Shown: positions 1-8,941 of the stretch, in pieces
Layout: the number at the start of each line of letters is the position of its first letter
Position numbering within the stretch: position 1 is the stretch's first letter
From: Larix sibirica
Lineage: Eukaryota > Streptophyta > Pinopsida > Pinales > Pinaceae
Assembly: GCA_004151065.3 (NCBI GenBank)
Contig: NWUY0304846117.1
Span: 1-45,574, forward strand
Reading direction: 5' to 3'
DNA: 45,574 bases
Notes under the pieces: generated by a model
What the model was told of the DNA's origin: nothing
Seen by the model: only the letters and a program-made list of their open reading frames with translations
Database searches by the model: none
Translations under genes and position numbers: made by a program

Positions 1-990
1 GCTGATTAAGAGAGCAATAGTACTGCTACTACTAAGATTAATTAAGCAAAGTGTGAAGCCCGTCCGGCTTTCTGATTGACCATCATCCCATCGCCTCCAT
101 GTTTCTGAGTTTCTTAAGTTATGGCTGTGTATAATCCAATCTATCCGGCAGTTATTCCACGATAAAGGTAAACCAACCCTTTCGCGGTTACTCGACTATC
201 CCGCCGCAAGAGCATGGGAAGCTACTCTCCGTTCCTTGTCAAATCGATCATCCAGCCGTGTCTAATCTAAGAAGTTCTGGCTTTCCTAAATGAAATAAAA
301 GAGGGCAGTTCAAACGTGTTGATAGCTGTTGCACAGAAAGGTAATGACAGTAGGCTTATTAAAAAGTTAATATGACTCAACTCTAAGTGCCGACCCAAGC
401 AAACGCGTAAGATCTCAAAGGAAAGCAGTATTGACTAAATAAAAGCAGTTAAAACAATCCAACAACTTAGCTAGCTGTGCAACTTCCATTAATCCAGTTA
501 ATGAGCTTATAAAGTTTAGACAAATGTTCAAAATGCCTAAGCAAGTCCGTACAATCTATTTTTATCTAAGTTAACTATAGCGAGAGCGATACCCTTTTAT
601 CTATCTCTTGCCTATGCGCCTATCCACGCTAGGAACTCTACCAATGGTTTCAACCTCGTCCACCTACCTCGTTTTCTTTGCACTATGGCCTTGGCCTCTA
701 AGTCTATTCTAGGTGACTCCGCAACTGCTAGGTAACTTGTTCACCTTACGGATAGAAGATTTGTGTGGAGCCGGGGCAATAATTGTGAGAACGGAGAGCT
801 AAACCAATATATTTTCAATTCCTTACCAATATCCATTAATAACCAAATTTTGTTTTAGTGAAAAGGGTGGAAATAAATAGTTGTGGGTGGGAATAATAGC
901 GTTGCAAATCCAACTCAAGTTGTGACGGGGGCAGCGCCCCCCCTTAGATATACGGTTGAAGGTATCACCAACTAAGGTAATTTATTACAC
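1..990. other. Unassigned intergenic stretch
   Basis: No open frame, RNA gene or repeat that I recognise. The stretch has balanced base composition and stops in all frames. An AAAGAG..GCAGTTCA stretch near 297-312 loosely recalls the left part of the RepC copies described below, but it is too weak to call. Confidence 0.55.
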
Positions 991-1013
991 CTTTATAACA
1001 CTTTATAACACTT
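991..1013 (+). repeat. 10-bp tandem repeat (CTTTATAACA)
   Basis: CTTTATAACA occurs twice back to back, followed by CTT. It is a simple replication-slippage type repeat in AT-rich DNA. Confidence 0.85.
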
Positions 1014-1168
1014 GAACTTATTTAGGGAACCTACCCTACCCTTTAACCTCATACCCTTTAAGGAACTTGATTAGCACTTTATTACCCTTTCACTTACACA
1101 AGCGGAACTTTTCGTAAATAGATAGAGAAGATATAGATTTTTATTATATATGCCTTATTTTATCATAA

Positions 1169-1208
1169 TAAAGAGCAAATTAATAAGATAAAGAGCAAAT
1201 TAATAAGA
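1169..1208 (+). repeat. Exact 20-bp tandem duplication
   Basis: The word AAAGAGCAAATTAATAAGA(T/G) occurs twice with a period of 20 bp and almost no divergence. It is therefore younger than the degenerate repeats around it. No coding role is visible. Confidence 0.85.
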
Positions 1209-1210
1209 GA

Positions 1211-1715
1211 GCTCATCAAATATATAGCGAAGAATCTCCCAGTATTATATCAGAAATAGAGTAGTCAATCGTGCATATCATAATCCATCCTGCATAGGGT
1301 TCTCCTGCAGTGCTGTTGTTTATAGTCTGTTTCAAAATCTTATTCTATTGCGGATTGAACAGCATTATAAATAAGGCCTCCTCCATCATCAAGCCGCCAT
1401 AAAGGGCATAAGAGATAAATAAGTAAAGAAAGCGTGGTTCTATAACATAATGCGTACGGCTAGAATGTGTATTGAAGGTACGTTATCGATCAATCAACCA
1501 AGAGCGATATCGATGGGGATGTTCCGGCATTTGCTCATTCTCTTCTCTTTCAATCATTCCCCAGCAAGGCATACGATTTCCTCCAAGGCCTAAAGCAAGT
1601 GTATCATCAATCGAAGGCTCTGCCATGTCCTAATGTAGCAAGTGTAGTAAGGCCTTCAAAGAGACTCAAGGCAGTAAGTAACGGATGCATATCCCCACGG
1701 ACTAAAGCTGGATGT
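1211..1715. other. Unassigned intergenic stretch
   Basis: No recognisable gene or RNA. Words such as ACGTTATCGATCAATCAA near 1481-1498 recur in the block at 3130-3480, so this stretch may hold eroded copies of that repeat. Confidence 0.5.
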
Positions 1716-1812
1716 GTCATGCTAAAAGCAGCTTCTATCAAGTTAAGCATCCACGACTAGTGACAGTATATGGGGGTCTATTTCTCCGAGCAAGTGCTGC
1801 AGCTGTCTGTTC
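1716..1812 (+). repeat. Degenerate repeat module, copy 1 (second copy 2371-2456)
   Basis: The segment runs AGCTTCTATCAAGTTAAGCATCC, then a GTGACAGTATATGGGG-like core, then AAGTGCTGCAGCTGT. The segment near 2371-2456 shows the same words in the same order with small indels (GCTTCTATTAAGTTTAGCATCC is split here by its differences). About 85-97 bp are shared. It is an old direct duplication that is partly over-written by the 69-bp tandem repeat. Confidence 0.7.
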
Positions 1813-1923
1813 CTTTGTTTTAGTGGAGCGGTTGGTTCTATACTCCCTTCCCTCCCGAGCAAGTGCTGCAGCTGTCTGTTCTTTTGGTTTTGTTGAGCCA
1901 TTGGTTCCTTACTCTTTCCCTCC
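1786..1923 (+). repeat. Two-copy 69-bp tandem repeat inside an open frame
   Basis: Each unit begins CGAGCAAGTGCTGCAGCTGT and ends in a CTCCCTTCCCT-like tract. Units run 1786-1854 and 1855-1923, with a few substitutions and balancing single-base indels. Sixty-nine is a multiple of three, so the 77-codon open frame at 1712-1945 carries a repeated peptide beginning RASAAAVCSF. I do not recognise the peptide. Frame conservation over two units is not enough to call a gene; chance is the simpler reading. Confidence 0.8.
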
Positions 1924-2000
1924 CGGAGCTATTATCTGGAGCTGAAGGGTTATGTCAAAGCGTATGTCCTGCTCGGGGTTAATTGTTAGAGCTTATTCCT

Positions 2001-2125
2001 GGGCATGTTCCAAATAAAGGGGGAAGGATCGAGGTTCATATCCTGATTAAGTGTTTCAATTTTTATAGCTTCCGGGGGCATGTTCCAAATAAAGGTGCAA
2101 GGATCGAAGTGAATATCCTGGTTAA
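2001..2125 (+). repeat. 75-bp period direct repeat
   Basis: GGGCATGTTCCAAATAAAGG followed by a GGATCGA(A/G)GT..ATATCCTG(A/G)TTAA tail occurs at 2001-2050 and again at 2076-2125. The 25 bp between the copies is unrelated. A GTTAGAGCTT(A/C)TTCCTGG motif flanks the pair on both sides (near 1986 and 2138), so the true duplicated unit may be larger and partly eroded. Confidence 0.8.
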
Positions 2126-2370
2126 CCGGGGTAAAGCGTTAGAGCTTCTTCCTGGACAGTGAAAAAGAAGGAGAATGTGAGGTTTCAATTTATATTGTGC
2201 TCTGTTCCTCTATTGTGTGTCCAGGTCTCTATTCCAGGCCTCCATCGAGCGTTAGTACTCATTAATCCATCCGGGTATCGAGCGTTAGCGGTACTCCTCA
2301 TGCAAGCGTTATCGATAATTACAAAACAATATAACATTATATAGTAACCCTTCATTGGTGTAAGAAGCTC

Positions 2371-2456
2371 TAAGCTGCTTCTATTAAGTTTAGCATCCTG
2401 ATACTTGTGGCAGTATGTGGGGTTCTTCTGAGGGCCCCCTGATAAGTGCAGCTGTG
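2371..2456 (+). repeat. Degenerate repeat module, copy 2 (first copy 1716-1812)
   Basis: It shares GCTTCTAT(T/C)AAGTTTAGCATCC-type words, a GTGGCAGTATGTGGGG core and AAGTGCAGCTGTGTG with the earlier module, in the same order and strand. It lacks the 69-bp tandem expansion, which suggests the expansion happened after the duplication. Confidence 0.65.
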
Positions 2457-3129
2457 TGTAGCGGACTTCCATAAAGCAAGGGTTTAAGCGTAAGGCATAT
2501 TTTTCCTGGAGTAATTGTATAGAGAAAGCATCCAGGGCAGGTGAAAAGAAAGTGAGATGGTATATCTGCTGTAGCCAACGCCATTGCTATTATTTATCGC
2601 TATATCCAAGTCTATCAGCATGTACATCAAAGTAAACATCATTATCGTGGAAGCTCATCCCACGCACGGACTCAAGCAAGTTACCGAAGTATTATCTCCT
2701 CTCACGGACTCAAGGTGTATGTGTACAAATGCTAGTATGATCTATTCTTATAATAGAAATTGTAAGTATCGAACCCAGTAAGTATAACGTAGTATATAAC
2801 ACAACTCATCATCTAAGTGCTATTGGTTATGTTTCATTGTGTTAGCTAACTGGTCATGTCCTGACCCCGTACTAAGTCCTGACCCCGGTGCACGGATCCC
2901 GGAAAGACTCACTCACTATCGGCCTAACTCACCTTACCTCACCTCACGTGAATGTGCCAACCCCTATCGGTTGTGGAACCTCGGCAAGCTGCATTGGCTC
3001 ACATCTGTTTTCGGCCAGCGGCAGCTCACACACATTCTGGTGTCTTTTTTTCTTGGCTGTCGGCATCTCACAACCACACAGTCTGGTGTCTATCTCGTCT
3101 ATGCAGCAGGTTCTCTTCCTTGCTCCCGG
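2457..3129. other. Unassigned stretch with two small direct repeats
   Basis: No gene recognised. GTCCTGACCCCG occurs at 2858-2869 and 2876-2887. A CAGCTCACACACATTCTGG-like segment near 3020-3046 is repeated with changes near 3065-3091, both ending TCTGGTGTCT. Overlapping open frames at 2839-3425 show no codon-level signal I trust. Confidence 0.55.
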
Positions 3130-3480
3130 GTCTTTATCTAGCGGTAACGCTCCAACCTCATGCAAGCGGTTTCATTATTCCTCAACCCGCGGTAGCATTT
3201 CTCCATCCAGGGTTCAAGGTGGTAGCGCTTATTCCAACCTCAAGCAAGCTGTGTCGATCCTTCCAACCTCATGGGAAAGTAGATATCCAACCAACCTTAA
3301 GGTTAAGGGTATATGCTTATGTCCAGTTGAAGCGGGGTAATTGCAAGGGCAAATTGTCTGTAGCGGGAAACATAAAGGGGGAAGCTGTTGTAGCTATCCA
3401 ACCAACCTCATGGGGCAAGCGGTAGCGATCAATCAAAATTGAAAAATGGGGGCGTTATCGATCAATCATCATGCGGGCGT
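3130..3480 (+). repeat. Degenerate minisatellite-like block (CCAACCTCATGCAAGCGG)
   Basis: The words TCCAACCTCATGCAAGCGG, GGTAGCG and TATCGATCAATC recur every 30-40 bp with many substitutions, for example near 3150, 3237, 3263, 3400 and 3418. Shorter copies occur near 2235-2330 (GCGTTAGCGGTACTCC, CATGCAAGCGTTATCG). This is one of about ten such word families in the window. No array is homogeneous, so they are old or continually scrambled. Confidence 0.6.
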
Positions 3481-3534
3481 ATGCTAGAAATAGGATGGGG
3501 AGAATGCGCTACTGGGGGACTGTAATAATGGGGG

Positions 3535-3745
3535 ATTTATATGGGGCTTGAGGATTGTTAACTGAAAGCTTGGGTACTGAAAGACACATAACATAATGGG
3601 ATTGGTTCCTGAAAGCAGACTGAGCGTAATGTAGTATTGGGAATATAGGGCTGACTGGTTCTGAAAGGCGTAATGTATGTATGAACAGAAGGCTGAAAGG
3701 TTGAACAGAAAGCGTAAAGATGGGTTACAAAAACTATCGGAAGGG
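3535..3745 (+). repeat. Word family F block (CTGAAAGG / AAAGGCTG)
   Basis: Recurring words are CTGAAAG, GAAAGGCT, GAACAGAA and GCGTAA, separated by 10-25 bp of variable sequence. The same vocabulary (AAAGGCTTCTGG, GGTGAAAGG) fills 7380-7670, 15260-15545 and 20640-20870. No open frame is maintained. Confidence 0.5.
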
Positions 3746-3760
3746 CTGTAGTTTATGAGG

Positions 3761-3835
3761 GCGCATCGTAAGTAATGCCTTGTTCATTTCATCCAATCTA
3801 GGTATGAACCTCCCATTGTTCCGTATCGTTCAGTG
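3761..3835 (+). repeat. RepA dispersed repeat, copy 1
   Basis: The segment runs GCATCGTAAGTAATGCCT, then TTCATTTCATCCA, then ATCTAGGTATGAACC, then TTGTTCCGTATCG. This matches the RepA core (GTAAGTAATGCAT, CATAGCATC, TTTGAGGTAGGAAC, GTTCCGTA.CGGTAAGTGAGGT) found at 5396, 7698, 8184, 16070 and 20421. All copies lie on the plus strand. It keeps no open frame and shows no tRNA-like fold, so it looks like a non-coding mobile or duplicated repeat. It is followed by the GGGCACG block. Confidence 0.7.
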
Positions 3836-3839
3836 TAAT

Positions 3840-4160
3840 GCGGGAAGGTAGTAACCCATTGGTGTCTATGTGTACTAGTGGGTACGAACACTATAGGTCA
3901 CGAAGTAGGGGTCCACGGGGAACTTGGCACGAACACCTACAGGGCACGGGGGATTTAGAACTGGCCCACATATAACTGCTGGTAAGGGGGGAGGATATTA
4001 TATCCAACAGGTGGTAACGTACAACTCCTTCCTGGTCACTTACAACAGTTCATGTAGAACAGTATACAACCTACTGGTAACGAGGGATCTATACAACAGG
4101 CCACGTAGAACAACAAGTGGGCACGTAGAACAACAAGTGGGCACGTACTAATCCACACGG
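3840..4160 (+). repeat. Degenerate GGGCACG(A/T)ACAAC block with exact 20-bp core
   Basis: Words such as GGGTACGAACACTA, GGCACGAACACC, GGTAACGTACAAC and GTAGAACA recur irregularly. At 4102-4147 the unit CACGTAGAACAACAAGTGGG is present twice exactly, followed by CACGTA, period 20 bp. The exact core is probably a recent slippage event inside an older degenerate array. A 75-codon frame crosses it but has no recognised content. Confidence 0.75.
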
Positions 4161-4229
4161 ACTAGAGCATCATCCATGCACCATCAAGTGTATAAATTCT
4201 TGGCATGAAAATCTTGGCATTAAAACCTG

Positions 4230-4440
4230 GCTCGACTAGCGACAAAGACTAGGGGAATGAACTCCTGGCAACGTAGTGGGCTCCTGGATTGACTATGTTT
4301 CCTGGATCGACTATTATTGGTGGGGCTATTGGCAATGAGAGAACCAGCAATGATAACCAGCTAATGGGCACTTACTTACTTCCTATCGGCAGGCTTATTG
4401 GCAACGACATCCAGCTGCCCTGCCCCGATGGATAAACTTC
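4230..4440 (+). repeat. Word family C/D block (GGCAATGACC / ATCGACTA)
   Basis: Recurring words are GACTAG, CTCCTGG, GGATCGACTA, GGCTATTGGCAATGA and CCAGC. The same vocabulary occurs at 6100-6320, 8325-8480, 8700-8870, 11628-11712, 16320-16460, 17950-18085 and 20165-20400. The units are 15-25 bp and degenerate. Confidence 0.5.
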
Positions 4441-4559
4441 CTGAAATGCCTATATTTATTAATAAAAAGATCCATTGAATACCCCTTAGTAATTTTTTTA
4501 CTGTGACCTTCTAAAAGAGCAATGTTATGAGCCTATAATGGCGAATGAGGCTGACTTAA

Positions 4560-4800
4560 ATAACTGTTAGCGGCTCCAAGTATCCCAGTTGAGTATCCCC
4601 ACCCGGTATCAAAGTCCATCCCAGCAGATAAGAGTAGCCCGGCTGATATCCCAGTCGAGTATCTCCGCCCATGAGCTCCGAGTATCCCCTCCCCTGATCG
4701 CAGCCTCAGAGCCCAGGCGATAATATAGATTAAGTGGCCAAGTAGAGTAAGAGTAGCCGAGGAGCCAAGTATCCCCGCCGAGCGAATGAATGCATCCCGT
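4560..4800 (+). repeat. Word family E block (GAGTATCCC(A/C)GCCGAGTAGCC)
   Basis: The words GAGTATCCC, AGCCCAGGC, GAGTAGCC and CCAAGTA recur every 15-30 bp. Related blocks are at 5885-5985, 6205-6320 and 7050-7240. The 64-codon minus-strand frame at 4609-4803 is a by-product of the repetition. Confidence 0.5.
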
Positions 4801-4839
4801 CAAACATGGAGATAAACATTATGAAAAGGCCTCATAAAT

Positions 4840-4961
4840 AAGAAAATCCAGTTTAATGTGCAATGGAATTGTGCCCCCCAAAAGAGCGAAATTATTAGCA
4901 AAGAATGGTTAATGAGGACCCGGAGGGCGCTATCCCGAGGTACGAAGGTGAGGTTCAAAAA
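4840..4961 (+). repeat. RepC dispersed repeat, copy 1
   Basis: The order is AAGAAAATCCAGTTT, then CCAAAAGAGCG, then GGAGGGCGCTATCCCGAGG, then TACGAAGGTGAGGTTC. Parts of the same order recur at 6870-6963, 14292-14320, 17701-17800, 21941-22000, 27247-27320 and 38641-38722. Other copies add a GCCGCCATCG 3' end that is missing here. It is non-coding. Confidence 0.65.
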
Positions 4962-5071
4962 TAAGAATGCAAAATAGAGTCTGTTTTTTTTAATCTGTTC
5001 TAAGCGAACTTGTTGCCTTTGCCAATCCGGGTAGGCCATCAATAAATTTTCAATCTCAGATAATATTTAAG

Positions 5072-5160
5072 CGTGCATTATATACGTAATTATACAACGA
5101 TAAGCTTATAAACTTCTTCAAATGTTGCACCATCATTAGCACTCTGCCCCTCTCATTGCA
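5072..5160 (+). repeat. Repeat module paired with 16467-16566, including a RepB core
   Basis: The order GCATTATATACGTAATTATA, GCTTATAAAC, CATCATTAGCA, CTGCCCCTCT is repeated at 16467-16566 with substitutions and small indels. The first word is the reverse complement of RepB (TAATTACGTATATAA). At 16467 the module lies between a RepA tail and a weak RepA, and here it precedes RepA at 5396. The module therefore seems to belong to a larger RepA unit. Confidence 0.6.
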
Positions 5161-5395
5161 TATAAACGTAGGGCTTCGTCCGTTCATTGGTCTGTACTAA
5201 ACCTCCCTCTTGTGTTCCATATTAGTAAGTGATTTTTTATATATCTAGGTTTTTTGTTCTCTGCACAACCTATCTCTAAAGATGTGGGCTGGCAATTAAT
5301 CGATCACTTTCCGGCAAGCATCATCCACCTCGCTGACTGGCGCTTTATTCCTAGCGTGAATGAAAACTATGTGTCTGGCGCATAATAATTGACAG

Positions 5396-5460
5396 GTGCG
5401 TCATAAGTAATGCATGATCATCATAGCATCTCCACTCGATCGATGTAGAAACGCCATCGA
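5396..5460 (+). repeat. RepA dispersed repeat, copy 2
   Basis: GGTGCGTCATAAGTAATGCA is followed by ATCATAGCATC, CGATGTAGAAACG and CCATCG. It is more diverged than the copy at 8184 in the TTCCGT half. It is followed after about 100 bp by the tail module at 5561-5610, the same arrangement as at 16070. Confidence 0.65.
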
Positions 5461-5560
5461 GTTCTGTATGCAAAAGTGAGGTAGAGGATCGATAATGAAT
5501 TTTTGAGGGTTAGAGAAGGGGGGCTTAAATTGTACCTCGACGGTTAGATCTATAGATTCA

Positions 5561-5780
5561 TGTATAAATAAAGGTAAGCATCGATGCATAAACACTGGGA
5601 TCACTTCTTGGTGGGCTATCGTCGATCTCATTATCGGTTCCCAAAGAAACAATAAAAATAAGCACTTGGCATTGATATAAACACTTTTATTGAAACCTCA
5701 TGGCATTGAAACCCTATATTGAGTACCCGGCATTTCAACCTGGCAGGTCCTCTAGCGAGTACCGGGAATGCATGTATGTA
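5561..5780 (+). repeat. RepA tail module plus word family D block
   Basis: TGTATAAATAAAGGTAAGCA, then GCATAAACACTGGGATC, matches ATAGATAAAGCTAAGCATG, then ACATAAACACTTGGATC, at 16281-16330. It is followed in both places by words of the type GGCATTGAAACC, GAGTACCGG and GGCATTTCAACCTGG. The TAAACAC..GGATC hinge also occurs near 18223. It is non-coding. Confidence 0.6.
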
Positions 5781-5884
5781 CACAAACCAGTATCGAATAT
5801 CGGTATCGACAAGCACATACTAGAGCTTCGTGCACTGAGTAGAGCTTTATTCTAGCAGTGATAAGTGCTTCTATGCAATAAATG

Positions 5885-5985
5885 TTTTCAGCCGAACCCG
5901 GGAGCCAATCCCGCCAAAGCGATTCCAGGAGCTAAGCCCGTAAGCCCAAGCCAAGTAGCTGAGTAACCAAGCCGAAGAGCCCAGA
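5885..5985 (+). repeat. Word family E block
   Basis: The words GAGCCAATCCCGCC, GAGCTAAGCCC, AAGCCCAAGCC, GTAGCTGAGTA and GCCGAAGAGCCC are variants of the GAGTAGCCAAGCC vocabulary of 4560-4800. Confidence 0.45.
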
Positions 5986-6099
5986 CCAGTTATTACCACT
6001 GTTAAAGATCCTCTGGCTATGCTATGATTGGCTATGCGAGGTGGGGTCTATGTTGTATGTCTGCTTCTATGTATTCTGTGTAATATTAAGGCTGCTATG

Positions 6100-6320
6100 G
6101 GGATGACTGTAACCACCTACTTCTGGCAATGATTAGGGCTGACTGGGGCTATCGACAATGACCGGCTGTAAGTGGATTGGCACTGACCAGCTGGTACTGA
6201 TTATCAGCTTTTGGCAATGACCTAGTTGAGTAGCCCGGGTCCGACCGAGTATCCAAGCAGAGTAGCCGAAGTGGTTTAATAGCGGAGCAGCCACAGTTGA
6301 GTAGGGAGCCAAGCCCATTC
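6100..6320 (+). repeat. Word family C and E block (GGCAATGACCGGCTGTAA)
   Basis: GGCAATGA, CGACAATGACCGGCTGTAA, GGCACTGACCAGCTGG and GGCAATGACC run at 20-30 bp spacing, then change into GAGTAGCC, GAGTATCC and GAGTAGCCGAA words. Two word families therefore abut here without spacer. Confidence 0.55.
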
Positions 6321-6489
6321 GATTAGTGCAGCAGCCATCCTATTGGAAAGGTCGGGGGGCATAAATAATAGCCATAATAAGTTTCTCAAGAAGATCCCCA
6401 TCTTAAAAAAGTAGTGGGCAGGTAGGAAAGAGTAAAGAACTAGCTAGGAAGGGAAGCTTCGTTGCAGAGGTAGGTTCAAACGGCGTAAA

Positions 6490-6678
6490 ATGCCTTTCTT
6501 CCTTAATCAACAATCAAATGGCACTTTCAAAGCTTGGGGCGAGACTATCAAGGCAAAAAGTGACAGTTTTTGCTCTAACATAGCCATAGATTCAGTTTCT
6601 ATATCATCTGGGGCACCATCAGCCAAGGTAAAAGCTGTAGCTTCTCCAGCAGCAGTGAATTATTATGTTTATCTGTAA
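6490..6678. repeat. Short triplet-patterned segment, open on both strands
   Basis: Around 6590-6660 triplets with A in the third base (GCA, CCA, TCA) alternate with variable triplets, as in the larger arrays at 22030, 29355 and 42630. The minus strand has an open frame with the motif GEATAFTLADGAPDDIE, and the plus strand is open for 62 codons. Neither peptide matches anything I recognise. It could be a fragment of an unknown coding sequence or an eroded copy of the array family. Confidence 0.35.
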
Positions 6679-6869
6679 CCAGCAGTTTATGATCCAGTTG
6701 ATACCTAAAAAAGGAAGGATAGGTTTTCATCAATTTCAAATTGACCAGTTGCTAACTAGCAATCCCAGCCAGCAAGACTATGAATCCTAGCAATTGTAGC
6801 TTTGTCATCCCCCCAGCTGTGTGATACCTAGTAAAAGGCCATTATTCCAAGGTAAAATGTTACTTTCAA

Positions 6870-6963
6870 TGTGGAAGTTGGGGCTAAGATCATATCAGTT
6901 CAAAAGAAGAGTTTCCAAGGAACGGAGTCGCTCACCTGACGATAGGAAGGTGAGGCTCAAATG
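6870..6963 (+). repeat. RepC dispersed repeat, copy 2 (weak)
   Basis: CAGTTCAAAAGAAGAG, then GGAACGGAGTCGCTCACC, then GACGATAGGAAGGTGAGG, then CTCAAA follows the RepC order (AAAAGAGCG, GGCGCTC, GAGGTACGAAGGTGAGGTTC). It is diverged but collinear with the copy at 4840-4961. Confidence 0.5.
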
Positions 6964-7049
6964 TCAATCTAAATGTTTTATCCCGTAACTGTGTTCGTCT
7001 TCCCCATTTATTTTCATCTCCCACCAGCCAGCGATCTCATTGCCAGCTA

Positions 7050-7240
7050 TATAATTTATCCCAGCTAGGCCAGCTCAGCAAGCGAGAGCCGAACCGTGAT
7101 AAAGAGGCCGAAGCCAGTCCAGGGAGAGAAGAATAGCAGCTGTAGCCTAAGCAGCAGCTCTCCCCGTCAGCGAGATAGATAGTTCGCTCAAGAGATAAGC
7201 CCAATGCGAACGAAGATCGAAGCTAGGCCAAACATCCCAT
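7050..7240 (+). repeat. Word family E-like block (AGCC / AGCAGC rich)
   Basis: It is a string of AGCTAGGCC, AGCTCAGC, AGAGCCGAA, GGCCGAAGCC and AGCAGC words without regular period, similar in vocabulary to 5885-5985. No gene is recognised. Confidence 0.4.
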
Positions 7241-7379
7241 CGCGGAGTAAACCCTAATATTGCAGCACCGTGTGTTCAAATAATCCCATACTTTTTCATT
7301 GAAGTTGGACAAACATATCAGGTCCAAAGAGCGAAAATATCATCTAAGCTATTTATCTAAATATAAGTTTGGGTAATTG

Positions 7380-7670
7380 ATAAGAGGTTACAGGTGAACG
7401 GCTTCAGTTGAGAGGCTCTTGGAAAAGGTGAAAGACGGAAGGTTAAAGGCTTCTGGCTTCTTCTGGTTCCTGGGTAAAGGTGACTGGCTAATGGCTTATG
7501 TCTAAAGGTTCCCCCGGTGAATGGCTGAATTCCATCTGTTGAACTAGTTGTACCTGAAGGTGATTAAAGGCTTTTGTCTAGAGGATTATGGCTGGTGGAC
7601 TTGGCTAAGGGTTAAAGGCTTCTGGTGGCTTCTGGCAAAAGGTTCAAGACTAAGGAGGTCCTTCTGTGAA
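7380..7670 (+). repeat. Word family F block (AAAGGCTTCTGG)
   Basis: GGTTACAGGTGAACGGCTTC, GAGAGGCTCTTGG, GGTGAAAG, GGTTAAAGGCTTCTGG, GGTAAAGGTGACTGGCTAA and similar words recur every 15-25 bp for nearly 300 bp. The block precedes a RepA copy by about 30 bp. It is degenerate, with no sustained frame. Confidence 0.6.
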
Positions 7671-7697
7671 TGACCGGTGGGGACTGATGGTCTGTAT

Positions 7698-7766
7698 TTT
7701 GTCATTCCTTCAATCCATCATTTGAGGTAGGAACTCTGTTCCGTCGATGTAAGCGAAGCGAGGTAA
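7698..7766 (+). repeat. RepA dispersed repeat, copy 3 (5' truncated)
   Basis: GTCATTCCTTCAATCCATC, then ATTTGAGGTAGGAACT, then CTGTTCCGTCGATGTAAGCG, then AGGTA. This matches the right half of RepA closely, especially the copy at 20421 (GATTCCTTCCCTCCATTTGA). The GTAAGTAATGCAT left half is absent. Confidence 0.7.
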
Positions 7767-8183
7767 TAACATTTTCTTTCGGTTATAATTGAATGGGTAA
7801 TTTATCTTGACCTCTCTCAGCCATTGTGGATGTGGGTCTTATCTATCGCTGAATAAGGGGGAAAGGGCATCCTACCTCCCTATCCCTAGGGAAACAATTT
7901 GAAAGGGCATAGTTTATTAAGAAGAAAATCCATTTCATTTCCCCGATGACCCCACTCAAGCTTGTATCCCCTAAAGACGAGGTTTATCTAAAAATAGAAA
8001 CCTATGAATGATAGGGTTTTGTTAAATCTGTTCCAAGCCAACTTGGTGCCTTCGCCGGATCTGTAGGTGTAGGCCATGAATCAAGATCTCTCCGGGCGAG
8101 CATAACCCTTCTCCCTCCCTTACTGGGACTACCAGACTAGCGTTAATAAATCCGCGTGTACGGCACATGATCGATCCAAAACG
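7767..8183. other. Unassigned spacer between two RepA copies
   Basis: It holds a GGGCATAGTTTATTAAGAAG/AAAATCCATTT segment near 7904-7935 that resembles the left part of RepC (GGTATAGTTTATAGCGAATA at 17714). Otherwise nothing is recognised. A 123-codon minus-strand frame runs through 8022-8393 but crosses RepA, so it is not believed. Confidence 0.5.
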
Positions 8184-8280
8184 GGTGCATTGTAAGTAAT
8201 GCATGTTCATAGCATCAATTTGAGGTAGGAACAAAGGTTCCGTAGCAAGTGATGTCGAGGTAGAAGTAAAGGTTCGAGGT
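8184..8280 (+). repeat. RepA dispersed repeat, copy 4 (best preserved)
   Basis: GGTGCATTGTAAGTAATGCA, then TGTTCATAGCATCAATTTGA, then GGTAGGAAC, then GGTTCCGTAGCAAGTGATG, then TCGAGGTAGAAG. I used this copy to define the family. Word family C (8325-8480) follows at once and word family D at 8700-8870, as after the copies at 5396 and 16070. Confidence 0.75.
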
Positions 8281-8324
8281 ATATGTATCCTAGGGGTAAG
8301 CCCTCCTGCCCGGGGGAATATGGG

Positions 8325-8480
8325 GAACTTCCCCTTATTCTCGGCAATGACTGATTGGCAATGACCGGCTGTAAATAAATCTCTCTCTGACAATGATCGG
8401 GGCGGCTATCAACTATGACTTCTGGGACAACTGGGCTCTGACTGGCTAGGACTCCTGGCTATGATGGCAGCTATGATGGC
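8325..8480 (+). repeat. Word family C block
   Basis: GGGAATATGGGGAACTTCCCC leads into CGGCAATGACTGATTGGCAA, TGACCGGCTGTAA, GACAATGATCGGGGCGGC, GGCTAGGACTCC and GGCTATGATGGC. The units are about 18-22 bp and degenerate. Confidence 0.55.
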
Positions 8481-8699
8481 TCTGGTCGACTAACAGAAAC
8501 AAAATACATGGCTTAATATCCTCTGGTGGGAGCAATAGTAACATGGGAACATAATCAATTTCGTTCGTTGTATCGATGGATGTAACTCCTTCTCCTTCTC
8601 TCGGGTATCCAGTGACGATGAACTCTATCTTGTATGGTGGTAAACTTTACTTCTCTTCTCCTCTCGTCAGTTGGTAACTTGGGTGTACATTTATCCTCT

Positions 8700-8870
8700 C
8701 GGCATCGACTACCGGCATTGAGTACCATCATCTAGTGCATCGACTCTTTATTGGATAGCATATTGAGTAGCAGAATCAAGTAGCAGCATCAACTCTTGGA
8801 TCACCTCTTGGGGCATCGAGAGCATCAACACCTGGATTGACACCTGGCATTTCAAACTGGCTATTGTAGA
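8700..8870 (+). repeat. Word family D block (CATCGACT / GGCATTGAGTA)
   Basis: GGCATCGACTACCGGCATTG, AGTACCATCATC, GCATCGACTC, GAGTAGCAGAATCAAG, GGATCACCTCTTGG, ACACCTGGATTGACACCTGG and CATTTCAAACTGGC follow one another. The vocabulary is the same as at 5680-5780 and 16320-16460, which also follow RepA copies. Confidence 0.55.
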
Positions 8871-8941
8871 CCTTCTGTCAAAATACAACATGAAAAACAT
8901 AGAGCATGAACATGAAAGTTCTAGAATGAATGCTAGAGTCA

